A DNA stretch of 64,000 nucleotides from Pantoea alhagi. GTDB lineage: Bacteria > Pseudomonadota > Gammaproteobacteria > Enterobacterales > Enterobacteriaceae. The notes below the pieces were generated by a model. That model ran no database searches. It was not told the DNA's origin and saw only the letters and a program-made list of their open reading frames with translations. The position numbers and the translations under genes are program-made. Where the stretch lies: positions 248,001 through 312,000 of the forward strand of contig NZ_CP019706.1 in NCBI RefSeq assembly GCF_002101395.1. The letters run 5' to 3'. Shown here piece by piece: positions 34,436 to 43,252 of the stretch; positions within the stretch are counted from its first letter, which is position 1, and each line of letters begins with the position of its first letter.

Positions 34436-34512
34436 GGCTACGTAGCTCAGCTGGTTAGAGCACAGCACTCATAATGCTGGGGTCACAGGTTCGATTCCCG
34501 TCGTAGCCACCA
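34436..34512 (+). tRNA. tRNA-Met(CAT), elongator, copy 2
   Basis: 77 bases, identical to copy 1 at 34038 over the whole gene. CAT anticodon and encoded CCA. Confidence 0.97.
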
Positions 34513-34518
34513 TTTTAT

Positions 34519-34593
34519 TGGGGTATCGCCAAGCGGTAAGGCACCGGATTCTGATTCCGGCATTCCGAGGTTCGAATCCTCGTACCCCAGCCA
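34519..34593 (+). tRNA. tRNA-Gln(CTG), copy 1
   Basis: 75 bases, acceptor stem TGGGGTA/TACCCCA, anticodon CTG in TTCTGAT, T-stem CGAGG/CCTCG, encoded CCA. Confidence 0.97.
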
Positions 34594-34619
34594 ATTAAAA
34601 ACTGTTTATCCCAATTTAT

Positions 34620-34694
34620 TGGGGTGTCGCCAAGCGGTAAGGCACCGGATTCTGATTCCGGCATTCCGGGGTTCGAATCCCTGCACCCCAGCCA
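34620..34694 (+). tRNA. tRNA-Gln(CTG), copy 2, with acceptor variant
   Basis: 75 bases, anticodon CTG. The last acceptor pair is G-C (TGGGGTG/CACCCCA) where copy 1 has A-U, again changed on both strands. The T-stem CGGGG/CCCTG has one G-U pair. Last gene of the operon. Confidence 0.97.
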
Positions 34695-34702
34695 AACAGT
34701 GT

Positions 34703-34730
34703 AAAAAAGCCCGCTTATGCGGGCTTTTTT
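34703..34730. terminator. Terminator after the tRNA operon
   Basis: AAAAAAGCCCGC, TTAT, GCGGGCTTTTTT. Symmetric A- and T-runs let it stop both the tRNA operon and the converging ubiF. Confidence 0.92.
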
Positions 34731-34780
34731 GCGTCTGCGAATCTGGCATTTCAACGGGCGATTCCTTCCGCCCGCCTCGT

Positions 34781-35953
34781 CTACAGCCCCAGCGCGTAAC
34801 GCAGCGCCTGACGTTTCAGCACGCCAGCATGTTCTGCCGCCATCAATCCCACATTACGCAGCACGCGCAGCGGTGGCAGGCGGTTGCTGAAAGCGAAATA
34901 GAAGAGATCCATACCGCTCTGCATCAGCAAATTATCTTTCTGGCGCTGACGTTGATAACGCAGCAAGACCCGCTCAGAAGACCACTCTTCCGCCTGGTTG
35001 CGTGCCGTGGTTAATACCTCAATCAGCGCATCAACATCGCGGTAGCCCAGATTTACCCCCTGCCCGGCCAGCGGATTGATGGTATGTGCCGCATCGCCTA
35101 CCAGCGCCAGTCCCGGCTGCACATAACGATTGGCGTGCCGACGCACTAACGGGAAGGAGGCGGCCTGCTGCACGCGAAAACGCCCCAGACGCGACGGGAA
35201 ACAGCGTTCTACCTCTTTTTGCAACTGTTCTGGCGACAGCGTCTGCAGCTGGCGAATGCGGGCCGGGCTGTCATACCAGACCAGCGACGCCCAGCGATCA
35301 AACAGCGGCAGCAGCGCATGAGGCCCCTCCGGCGTAAAATGTTGCCAGGTGGTATCACCTGCCGCATGATCCAACTCCACGCTTATCAGCATACAGGACT
35401 GGCTATAGTTCCAGCCCTGAATGCCAATGCCGGTAAGCTGGCGCACCTGAGAGTTCGCCCCATCGGCACCGATCACCAGCCGGGCCGTAAGCGTCTGGCC
35501 ATCTTCCAGCACCAGTTGCCAGCCGCCGTTATGCTGCTGCAAGGCACTCAATTTTGCTGGCGCGAACAGGCTAACCGGCTGCTGTTGCAGACGCTGCCAC
35601 AGCGCCAGCTGCAATACCGAATTCTCCACCATGTAACCCAGCTCCGGCAGACCAAGACTTGCGGCATCAAACTGTACGCGCGCCGTCTGCCATTCCCAGG
35701 TTTCCAGCTTACGATAGGGCGCACAGCGCATTTGCTGCACGGCCGGCCAGACTTCCAGCTGTTTGAGTAAATCCACCGAGGCGCAGCCGATGGCGGAAAT
35801 GCGAATATCCGGCGGCGCGTCAGGATCAAAAGCCGCCGGAACGTCTCGCTCCAGAACGGCAACCTGAAAGCCCTGCTGCGCCAGCCCGCTTGCCAGCGCC
35901 GCGCCAACCATACCTCCGCCAACCACGACGACATCGAATTGCGTTTGATGCAT
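34781..35953 (-). CDS. ubiF: 2-octaprenyl-3-methyl-6-methoxy-1,4-benzoquinol hydroxylase
   Basis: FAD monooxygenase of ubiquinone synthesis, 390 residues. FAD-binding motif VVVGGGMVGAALASGLAQQG at the N-terminus, the central DG motif VIGADGANSQVR, and GDAAHTINPLAGQGVNLGYRD near the C-terminus. Its place beside the Gln/Met/Leu tRNA cluster and divergent from miaB identifies it as UbiF rather than the UbiH or UbiI relatives. Confidence 0.95.
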   Translation of the reverse strand: MHQTQFDVVVVGGGMVGAALASGLAQQGFQVAVLERDVPAAFDPDAPPDIRISAIGCASVDLLKQLEVWPAVQQMRCAPYRKLETWEWQTARVQFDAASLGLPELGYMVENSVLQLALWQRLQQQPVSLFAPAKLSALQQHNGGWQLVLEDGQTLTARLVIGADGANSQVRQLTGIGIQGWNYSQSCMLISVELDHAAGDTTWQHFTPEGPHALLPLFDRWASLVWYDSPARIRQLQTLSPEQLQKEVERCFPSRLGRFRVQQAASFPLVRRHANRYVQPGLALVGDAAHTINPLAGQGVNLGYRDVDALIEVLTTARNQAEEWSSERVLLRYQRQRQKDNLLMQSGMDLFYFAFSNRLPPLRVLRNVGLMAAEHAGVLKRQALRYALGL

Positions 35954-36128
35954 AAATTTATCCTTTTGTGCCCTGCCGTCTCGCGGCGACAGGTCCGCGA
36001 GCCCGTTAAGTTAAAGTGTACCGGAAATTCTGCAGAAAACAGAAAAGCCGATACACTGGTCACAACAGCAGCAAAGCATTACAATACGCGCCCTGCAATC
36101 CTTCCTGCACTGATAAATGGCACGTTAG

Positions 36129-37553
36129 ATGAGTAAAAAACTGCATATCAAAACCTGGGGCTGTCAGATGAACGAATACGATTCATCTAAAATGGCCGAC
36201 CTGCTGGAGAGTACGCACGGCTATACCCTCACGGAAGTGGCGGAAGAAGCTGATATTCTGCTGCTTAATACCTGCTCTATCCGCGAAAAAGCACAGGAGA
36301 AAGTCTTTCATCAGCTGGGCCGCTGGAAGACGCTGAAAGAGCGTAATCCTGAATTGATTATTGGCGTGGGTGGCTGCGTCGCCTCGCAGGAAGGTGACCA
36401 TATTCGTCAGCGCGCCAGCTATGTCGATATTGTCTTCGGCCCGCAAACGCTGCATCGCCTGCCGGAAATGATCAATACCGTGCGCGGCTCGAAAAGCCCG
36501 GTGGTGGATATCAGTTTCCCGGAAATTGAGAAATTTGACCGCCTGCCGGAGCCGCGCGCTGAAGGCCCGACGGCGTTTGTTTCCATTATGGAAGGCTGCA
36601 ACAAATACTGTACTTTCTGCGTGGTGCCTTATACGCGCGGTGAGGAAGTTAGCCGTCCCTGCGATGATATTCTGCTGGAAATTGCCCAGCTCGCCGCTCA
36701 GGGCGTTCGTGAAGTGAACCTGCTGGGCCAGAACGTTAACGCTTATCGCGGCCCTGCTTTCGACGGCGGCATCTGCTCTTTTGCTGAACTGCTGCGTCTG
36801 GTGGCGGCGATTGACGGTATCGATCGCATTCGTTTTACCACCAGCCATCCGATCGAATTCACCGACGATATTATCGATGTTTACCGCGATACGCCGGAGC
36901 TGGTGAGCTTTCTGCATCTGCCGGTGCAGAGCGGCGCTGACCGTATCCTGACCCTGATGAAACGTGCCCATACGGCGCTGGAATATAAAGCGATTATCCG
37001 CAAGCTGCGGGAAGCGCGTCCGGATATTCAAATCAGCTCTGACTTTATCATCGGCTTCCCTGGCGAAACGCAGGAAGACTTTGAAAAAACCATGAAGCTG
37101 ATCGCCGACGTTAACTTCGATATGAGCTTCAGCTTTATCTATTCTGCGCGTCCCGGCACGCCGGCTGCCGATCTGCCGGACGATGTCAGCGAAGAAGAGA
37201 AAAAGCAGCGTCTCTATATCCTGCAGGATCGCATTAACCAGCAGGCGATGGCATGGAGTCGTCGCATGATGGGCACCGTGCAGCGCATTCTGGTTGAAGG
37301 ACCGTCACGTAAAAATGTGATGGAGCTTTCAGGCCGTACGGAAAACAACCGCGTGGTGAACTTTGAAGGCACGCCGGAGATGATCGGCAAGTTCGTCGAT
37401 GTGGAAATCGTAGACGTCTATACTAACTCTCTGCGTGGCGTGGTGGTTCGTACCGAGGAAGAGATGGGCCTGCGCGTTGCAGAAAGCCCGGCTTCCGTCA
37501 TTGCGCGTACCCGTAAAGAAAATGAAATTGGCGTGGCCATTTTCCAGCCCTGA
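36129..37553 (+). CDS. miaB: tRNA-2-methylthio-N6-dimethylallyladenosine synthase
   Basis: Radical-SAM enzyme adding the methylthio group at A37 of tRNAs. 474 residues: N-terminal UPF0004 domain with its [4Fe-4S] cysteines (WGCQMNEYDS, NTCSIREKA, GGCVASQEG), the radical-SAM motif GCNKYCTFCVVPYTRGEE, and the C-terminal TRAM domain (to residue about 440). Confidence 0.97.
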   Translation: MSKKLHIKTWGCQMNEYDSSKMADLLESTHGYTLTEVAEEADILLLNTCSIREKAQEKVFHQLGRWKTLKERNPELIIGVGGCVASQEGDHIRQRASYVDIVFGPQTLHRLPEMINTVRGSKSPVVDISFPEIEKFDRLPEPRAEGPTAFVSIMEGCNKYCTFCVVPYTRGEEVSRPCDDILLEIAQLAAQGVREVNLLGQNVNAYRGPAFDGGICSFAELLRLVAAIDGIDRIRFTTSHPIEFTDDIIDVYRDTPELVSFLHLPVQSGADRILTLMKRAHTALEYKAIIRKLREARPDIQISSDFIIGFPGETQEDFEKTMKLIADVNFDMSFSFIYSARPGTPAADLPDDVSEEEKKQRLYILQDRINQQAMAWSRRMMGTVQRILVEGPSRKNVMELSGRTENNRVVNFEGTPEMIGKFVDVEIVDVYTNSLRGVVVRTEEEMGLRVAESPASVIARTRKENEIGVAIFQP

Positions 37554-37568
37554 TATGATGTCATTCAA

Positions 37569-37591
37569 CGGTGGGCAGCGCTTGCCCACCG
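37569..37591. other. Hairpin in the miaB-phoL gap
   Basis: CGGTGGGCA, GCGCT, TGCCCACCG forms a perfect 9-bp stem 16 bases after miaB. No T-run follows, so it may protect the miaB mRNA end or cause pausing rather than terminate. Confidence 0.4.
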
Positions 37592-37761
37592 CACAATTTC
37601 ACCTCATTGCACTTGCTTTCTGAAAGCAATGCCCAAATATCGGCTTTACAGCTTGCGCCTTTTGGTCATGCCATAAATACTTCTGCTATGGTTCGCCTGT
37701 ATTTCAGGCGGCAAGTCCCTGTTAATTATCAACCTGGCCCTGAGCGACCCAAAGGATTAGT

Positions 37762-38814
37762 TTGAATATCGAAACACGCGAAATAGAATTAGAACCCGCC
37801 GATAATAATCGGTTGCAGAGCCTGTGTGGTCCGTTTGATGATAACGTGAAGCAGCTGGAGCGTCGGCTGGGCATTGAAATCAGCCATCGCGATCACAGCT
37901 TTAAGCTGGTCGGACGCGCGCTCTGTGTGAATGCCGCAGTGGATATCCTGCGTAACCTGTACGTGGATACCGCGCCGGTACGCGGCGTTATCCCGGACAT
38001 CGAGCCGGAACAGATCCATCTGGCGATTAAAGAGAGCCGCGTGCTGGAACAGACGGCGGAAAGCGTCCCTGAATATGGCAAAGCGGTAAACATCAAAACC
38101 AAACGCGGCGTTATTAAGCCACGTACGCCGAATCAGGCGCAGTATATTGCTAACATCCTCGACCATGACATCACCTTCGGCGTAGGCCCGGCGGGTACGG
38201 GTAAAACCTATCTGGCGGTGGCTGCTGCGGTTGATGCCCTGGAGCGCCAGGAAATACGCCGTATTCTGCTGACGCGTCCGGCCGTCGAAGCGGGGGAAAA
38301 GCTGGGCTTTCTGCCCGGTGATTTAAGCCAGAAGGTCGATCCCTATCTGCGCCCGCTTTATGACGCGCTGTTCGAGATGCTGGGCTTTGAGCGCGTAGAA
38401 AAGCTGATAGAGCGTAACGTGATTGAGGTTGCCCCGCTGGCCTATATGCGTGGCCGTACCCTGAATGATGCGTTTATCATTCTCGACGAAAGTCAGAACA
38501 CCACCATCGAGCAGATGAAGATGTTTCTGACCCGTATCGGTTTTAACTCCAGAGCGGTTATTACCGGCGACATTACCCAGATCGACCTGCCGCGCAACGC
38601 CAAATCAGGCCTGCGCCATGCGATCGAGGTGCTGTCAAACGTTGAAGAGATCAGCTTTAACTTCTTCCACAGCGAAGACGTGGTACGCCATCCGGTTGTC
38701 GCCCGTATCGTAACGGCCTATGAGGCCTGGGAAGAGGCCGATCAGAAGCGTCGTGATAAACTGGCCGAAGAACGTAAGCGCGAAGCGCAGGCAGCAGCAC
38801 AGGAACAGAAATGA
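37762..38814 (+). CDS. phoL: PhoH-like ATPase
   Basis: Also known as YbeZ. 350 residues, PhoH family ATPase that works with YbeY in ribosomal RNA processing. Walker A is GPAGTGKTYLA and Walker B is AFIILDESQNT; the basic and acidic C-terminal tail is rich in Lys, Glu and Ala. Start is TTG with AAAGGA upstream; no ATG fits. Overlaps ybeY by 4 bases. Confidence 0.95.
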   Translation: MNIETREIELEPADNNRLQSLCGPFDDNVKQLERRLGIEISHRDHSFKLVGRALCVNAAVDILRNLYVDTAPVRGVIPDIEPEQIHLAIKESRVLEQTAESVPEYGKAVNIKTKRGVIKPRTPNQAQYIANILDHDITFGVGPAGTGKTYLAVAAAVDALERQEIRRILLTRPAVEAGEKLGFLPGDLSQKVDPYLRPLYDALFEMLGFERVEKLIERNVIEVAPLAYMRGRTLNDAFIILDESQNTTIEQMKMFLTRIGFNSRAVITGDITQIDLPRNAKSGLRHAIEVLSNVEEISFNFFHSEDVVRHPVVARIVTAYEAWEEADQKRRDKLAEERKREAQAAAQEQK

Positions 38815-39284
38815 GTCAGGTTATTCTCGATTTACAGCTGGCTTGCGAACAGGCCAGCGGCCTGCCGGGCGAAACGGATTTCCGTCGCTGGCTGGAAGCG
38901 GTGCTGCTGCAGTTTCAGCCCGAAAGCGAAGTCACCATTCGTGTGGTGGACGAAGCGGAAAGCCACGATCTTAACCTGACCTGGCGCGGTAAGGATAAGC
39001 CGACTAACGTGCTCTCTTTCCCTTTTGAAGCGCCACCCGGTATAGAGTTGCCGCTGCTGGGCGATCTGGTGATTTGCCGTCAGGTTGTCGAGCAGGAAGC
39101 CGCCGAGCAAGAGAAAGCGCTGGAGGCGCACTGGGCGCACATGGTTATTCATGGCACCCTGCACTTGCTGGGTTACGATCATATCGAAGATGATGAAGCC
39201 GAAGAGATGGAATCGCTGGAGACTGAGATAATGCTTGCTCTTGGTTATCCCGATCCGTACATTTCGGAGAAAGAGGCACCGTAA
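38811..39284 (+). CDS. ybeY: Endoribonuclease YbeY
   Basis: Zinc-dependent single-strand RNase needed for 16S rRNA 3'-end maturation. 157 residues with the metal motif HGTLHLLGYDH (three His) and the DKPTNVLSFPFE segment. The ATGA overlap couples it to phoL. Overproduction of rRNA-processing enzymes in one operon with ybeX is conserved. Confidence 0.96.
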   Translation: MSQVILDLQLACEQASGLPGETDFRRWLEAVLLQFQPESEVTIRVVDEAESHDLNLTWRGKDKPTNVLSFPFEAPPGIELPLLGDLVICRQVVEQEAAEQEKALEAHWAHMVIHGTLHLLGYDHIEDDEAEEMESLETEIMLALGYPDPYISEKEAP

Positions 39285-39361
39285 AGGGTGCCTGTTGTTA
39301 AATCCTGCCGGCAAAGGCTGGCAGGCCGATCCTCATAAAGAGAGACCCATACCAGAACGCC

Positions 39362-40240
39362 ATGAGCGACGACCATTCACAAAACAGCGACAGTCCCAGT
39401 AGTAAAAAGGGCTTTTTTTCCCTCATTCTCAACCAGCTTTTTCATGGTGAGCCTAAAAACCGTGAAGAACTGTTGGAACTCATTCGTGATTCCGAACAGA
39501 ACGAACTGATCGATCAGGATACGCGTGACATGCTGGAAGGCGTCATGGATATCGCTGAGCAGCGCGTCCGCGATATCATGATCCCCCGCTCGCAAATGAT
39601 TACGCTGAAGCGCAATCAAAGCCTGGAAGAGTGTCTGCAGGTCATCGTTGAGTCTGCCCATTCCCGCTTCCCGGTGATTAGCGAAGATAAAGATCATGTC
39701 GAAGGGATCCTGATGGCAAAAGATTTACTGCCGTTTATGAGCAGTGGATCAGAGCCGTTCAGCATGGAAAAGGTGCTGCGTCCAGCCGTTGTCGTGCCGG
39801 AAAGTAAGCGCGTGGACCGCATGCTGAAAGAGTTTCGTTCTCAGCGCTATCATATGGCGATCGTGATCGATGAGTTTGGCGGTGTTTCCGGCCTGGTGAC
39901 CATTGAAGATATTCTTGAGCTGATCGTGGGTGAAATTGAAGATGAATATGATGATGAAGAAGATCGTGATATTCGTCAGCTTAGTCGTCACGCCTATACC
40001 ATTCGTGCGCTGACGCCGATTGAAGACTTCAATGAAGCCTTTGCCACGCAGTTTAGCGATGAAGAGGTCGATACTATTGGCGGTCTGGTGATGCAGGCGT
40101 TTGGCCATCTGCCGGCGCGTGGTGAAAGCATCGACATTGAAGGCTATCAGTTTAAAGTCGCGATGGCAGACAGCCGTCGTATCATTCAGGTGCATGTAAG
40201 GATACCGGAAAACGCTCCGCTGCCTGTGCTGGATGAATAA
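39362..40240 (+). CDS. ybeX: CBS-domain protein YbeX/CorC (magnesium/cobalt efflux family)
   Basis: 292 residues as in E. coli: two CBS domains (RVRDIMIPRSQMITLKRNQ and FPVISEDKDHVEGILMAKDL at about 65-190) and a C-terminal CorC/HlyC domain (about 205-285, DTIGGLVMQAFGHLPARGE). It is linked to ribosome function and heat response in recent E. coli work. It lies 77 bases after ybeY and 29 before lnt. Confidence 0.95.
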   Translation: MSDDHSQNSDSPSSKKGFFSLILNQLFHGEPKNREELLELIRDSEQNELIDQDTRDMLEGVMDIAEQRVRDIMIPRSQMITLKRNQSLEECLQVIVESAHSRFPVISEDKDHVEGILMAKDLLPFMSSGSEPFSMEKVLRPAVVVPESKRVDRMLKEFRSQRYHMAIVIDEFGGVSGLVTIEDILELIVGEIEDEYDDEEDRDIRQLSRHAYTIRALTPIEDFNEAFATQFSDEEVDTIGGLVMQAFGHLPARGESIDIEGYQFKVAMADSRRIIQVHVRIPENAPLPVLDE

Positions 40241-40269
40241 CGCTTTGTAGGGCTATTGCCTGATTCCGG

Positions 40270-41817
40270 ATGAATAACACATTTATGGCTATTGCCTCTG
40301 TTTACGCCCGTCAGCAGGTTCGCCTGCTGCTGGCTTTAGGTGCCGGTGCCGTCGGCACCCTGGCTTTTTCCCCGTATGATTTCTGGCCTGCCGCGCTGCT
40401 TTCGCTGATCGGCTTACAGGCGCTGACCTTACAACGTACCACGCCGCAGGCTGCCGCTATCGGCTTCGCCTGGGGCTTTGGCCTGTTCGGCAGCGGCATA
40501 AACTGGGTATACGTCAGCATCGCAACTTTTGGCGGCATGCCTGGCCCGGTCAATGTTCTGTTGGTTATTCTGCTGGCTGCTTATCTGGCGCTCTATCCGC
40601 TGCTGTTTGCCGCAGTGGTAAATCGTCTTAGTCCACAAGCGAGCCTGTTAAGGCTGGTATTGCTGGCACCGGTTGCCTGGCAGGTCAGTGAGTTCTTGCG
40701 CGGCTGGATCCTGACCGGTTTTCCGTGGCTACAGTTCGGCTACAGTCAAATTGACGGTCCGCTAAAAGGGCTGGCTCCGCTGGCGGGCGTAGAAGGCGTC
40801 ACCTTCCTGCTGATGATTATCGCCGGGCTGGCAGTTTACGCATTAATGCAGCGACGTCTGTGGCCAGCGCTGGCGGCGTTGGCACTGCTGCTGCTGCCCT
40901 GGCCGTTGCGTTATATTAGCTGGTACCAGGCGCAGCCAGCGCGAGCGGTAAACGTTGCGCTGGTGCAGGGAAACATACCGCAGTCGCTGAAATGGGATCC
41001 GGAACAGCTGCGTAATACGCTGCGCATTTACAGCGACAGCGTGCGTCACTATATGGGCAAAGCGCCGATTATCATCTGGCCGGAATCCGCCGTTTCCGAT
41101 CTGGAAGTTAACCAGCAACCCTTTTTACACCAGCTTGATGATGCCCTGCAGGCGGGTGGCAGTACGCTGATTACCGGTATTGTGGATTCACGCCTGGAAG
41201 GCAACCGCTATCACGATTATAACTCGGTGATCGTGCTGGGCGGGAAAGAGCCCTACAACTATTACGGCGGCAATCGCTACCAGAAAAATCATCTGGTGCC
41301 TTTTGGTGAATTTGTGCCGCTGGAGTCGTTGCTGCGTCCGCTGGCTCCCTTCTTTGATTTGCCAATGTCCTCTTTCAGCCGTGGCGACTATCTACAGCCT
41401 CAGCTACAGGCGGCGGGCTATAACCTGACCACCGCTATCTGCTATGAAATTGTGCTGGGCCAGCAGGTCAGGGATAACTTCACTGCGCAAACCGATTTTC
41501 TGCTAACGGTCTCGAATGATGCCTGGTTTGGTCATTCTATCGGCCCGTGGCAACACTTCCAGATGGCGCGCATGCGCGCGCTGGAGCTTGGTCGTCCGCT
41601 ATTACGCAGCACCAATAACGGTGTAACTGCCGTTGTCGGCGCTGATGGCGAAGTGCAGCACATTATTCCACAGTTTACTCGCCAGGTTCTGGAAGCGAAG
41701 GTCACGCCGACAACCGGTCTGACGCCTTACGCACGCACCGGCAATCTTACCGTCTGGTTGATAACGCTGCTGTTTACTCTGGCTGCAATTTTTACGGCGC
41801 GCCGCTCTCGCCGCTAA
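40270..41817 (+). CDS. lnt: Apolipoprotein N-acyltransferase
   Basis: Inner-membrane enzyme that adds the third acyl chain to lipoproteins. 515 residues: about six membrane spans in the first 210 residues and at the end, and a periplasmic C-N hydrolase domain with catalytic Glu (IIWPESAVSD), Lys (YQKNHLVPFGEF) and Cys (AICYEIVLG). The start may instead be the ATG at 40285 (510 residues), which fits E. coli length better; neither has a strong ribosome-binding site. Confidence 0.96.
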   Translation: MNNTFMAIASVYARQQVRLLLALGAGAVGTLAFSPYDFWPAALLSLIGLQALTLQRTTPQAAAIGFAWGFGLFGSGINWVYVSIATFGGMPGPVNVLLVILLAAYLALYPLLFAAVVNRLSPQASLLRLVLLAPVAWQVSEFLRGWILTGFPWLQFGYSQIDGPLKGLAPLAGVEGVTFLLMIIAGLAVYALMQRRLWPALAALALLLLPWPLRYISWYQAQPARAVNVALVQGNIPQSLKWDPEQLRNTLRIYSDSVRHYMGKAPIIIWPESAVSDLEVNQQPFLHQLDDALQAGGSTLITGIVDSRLEGNRYHDYNSVIVLGGKEPYNYYGGNRYQKNHLVPFGEFVPLESLLRPLAPFFDLPMSSFSRGDYLQPQLQAAGYNLTTAICYEIVLGQQVRDNFTAQTDFLLTVSNDAWFGHSIGPWQHFQMARMRALELGRPLLRSTNNGVTAVVGADGEVQHIIPQFTRQVLEAKVTPTTGLTPYARTGNLTVWLITLLFTLAAIFTARRSRR

Positions 41818-41822
41818 CTTTC

Positions 41823-41850
41823 CAGGCGAAGCCCATGCTTCGCCTGTTTT
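41823..41850 (+). terminator. Terminator after lnt
   Basis: CAGGCGAAGC, CCAT, GCTTCGCCTG then TTTT. The rest of the 384-base gap up to gltI holds no gene; it is AT-rich with the gltI promoter and a long leader likely to be a target of the GcvB small RNA as in E. coli. Confidence 0.88.
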
Positions 41851-42201
41851 CCCCTCTGCTCTTCTTTCATCAAAACGACATCTATTTTTCCTACCCTCAC
41901 TGGCACAGGCTTTGCATTAGTTTGATAGCGAAATCGTGCTTTCTGCTCTCACGCCTACGGGCCGTCAGCTTTTGCACCATGCAGGGTCAGCCAGCGCTCC
42001 CCTTTGGCGCAGAGAAGCAGAAATGCATTAATTTGGTGCGGCGGACTTCGCAAAAAACAAACTTTTCTGTTTCATTACGTTAACATTCCGCTATGTTAAG
42101 AATTATTCAGAACCCGTTCTGGAACCAAAAGAAAAGCGGCAGGCATTAATAACCTATCTCGGTCCCTGAATTAGGTGCCAAAAACATGAAGGAGTTGGAA
42201 C

Positions 42202-43098
42202 ATGCAGATGCGCAAAGTGGCACTGTCTCTCCTGTTGCTCAGTGCAGCAGCAGGCGCAGCCCAGGCCGAAGAACTCACCGGCACGCTGAAAAAAATTAAT
42301 GATAACGGCGTGATTGTTGTCGGGCATCGTGAGTCTTCCGTTCCCTTTTCATATTACGATAACCAACAGAAAGTGGTTGGTTACTCTCAGGCTTATTCTA
42401 ACGCCATCGTCGATGCCATTAAGACCAAACTGAATAAGCCCGATCTGCAGGTCAAAATGTTGCCGGTGACGTCGCAAAACCGTATTCCTCTGCTGCAAAA
42501 CGGCACCTACGATTTCGAGTGCGGCTCCACCACTAATAACCTGGAGCGCCAGAAACAGGCCGCCTTCTCCAATACGGTCTTTATTATCGGTACGCGCCTG
42601 CTGGTTAAAAAAGGCAGCCCGATTAAAGATTTCACCGATCTGAAAGGCAAAACCGTGGTTGTGACATCGGGCACCACTTCAGAGGTGTTGCTGCATAAGC
42701 TCAACGATGAGAAAAAACTGGAGATGCGCATTATTAGCGCCAAAGATCACGGTGACTCCTTCCGCACGCTGGAAACCGGCCGCGCCGTGGCCTTTATGAT
42801 GGATGACGCACTGCTGGCGGGTGAACGCGCCAAAGCCAAAAAGCCGGATAACTGGGAAATTGTCGGCACGCCGCAGTCGAAAGAGGCTTACGGCTGTATG
42901 CTGCGCAAAGACGATCCGGCGTTTAAAGCGCTGGTCGATGAAACCATTGCGAAGGCGCAAACCTCCGGTCAGGCGGAAAAGTGGTTTGATACCTGGTTTA
43001 AACAGCCTATCCCACCGAAAAATCTCAATATGAACTTTGCGCTTTCTGAAGATATGAAAACGCTGTTTAAAACGCCAAACGACAAGGCGTTGAATTAA
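42202..43098 (+). CDS. gltI: Glutamate/aspartate periplasmic-binding protein
   Basis: 298 residues with a signal peptide (MQMRKVALSLLLLSAAAGAAQAEE, cleavage after AQA near residue 22-23). Periplasmic family 3 solute-binding fold: VGHRESSVPFSYYD, FECGSTTNNLERQ, GTTSEVLLHKL. GGAG precedes the start. First gene of gltIJKL; the SroC RNA follows it. Confidence 0.96.
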   Translation: MQMRKVALSLLLLSAAAGAAQAEELTGTLKKINDNGVIVVGHRESSVPFSYYDNQQKVVGYSQAYSNAIVDAIKTKLNKPDLQVKMLPVTSQNRIPLLQNGTYDFECGSTTNNLERQKQAAFSNTVFIIGTRLLVKKGSPIKDFTDLKGKTVVVTSGTTSEVLLHKLNDEKKLEMRIISAKDHGDSFRTLETGRAVAFMMDDALLAGERAKAKKPDNWEIVGTPQSKEAYGCMLRKDDPAFKALVDETIAKAQTSGQAEKWFDTWFKQPIPPKNLNMNFALSEDMKTLFKTPNDKALN

Positions 43099-43239
43099 TT
43101 ACAATGAAAACAGGGTGATGCGTCGCCCATTCGATTGCTGAAAACAGGCTCGGACAGACAGCGTGAATCGGTCGTTCCCCGGCTCACGTTCCACAGAAGC
43201 CTCTCATCAATCTTCAGGGTAGCTTAGCTACCCTTTTTT
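43085..43239 (+). ncRNA. sroC: SroC small RNA (approximate 5' end)
   Basis: The gltI-gltJ gap contains sequence I recall from E. coli SroC: GATTGCTGAAAACAGGCTCG followed by GACAGACAG, and it ends in a strong terminator GGGTAGCTTAGCTACCC plus six T (43217-43239). SroC is cut from the gltI mRNA and acts as a sponge against the GcvB RNA. The 5' end is a guess, set near the gltI stop. Confidence 0.75.
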
Positions 43240-43252
43240 ACCGGAGTTTGTT

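Noticed and set aside
34038..34730. Repeated units at regular spacing considered as a CRISPR array
   Set aside because: The repeats are tRNA genes with clear cloverleaf features; no CRISPR array is present in the window.
34071..34754. Several open frames of 79-118 codons across the tRNA cluster
   Set aside because: They are translations of the repeated tRNA sequences, a known artefact.
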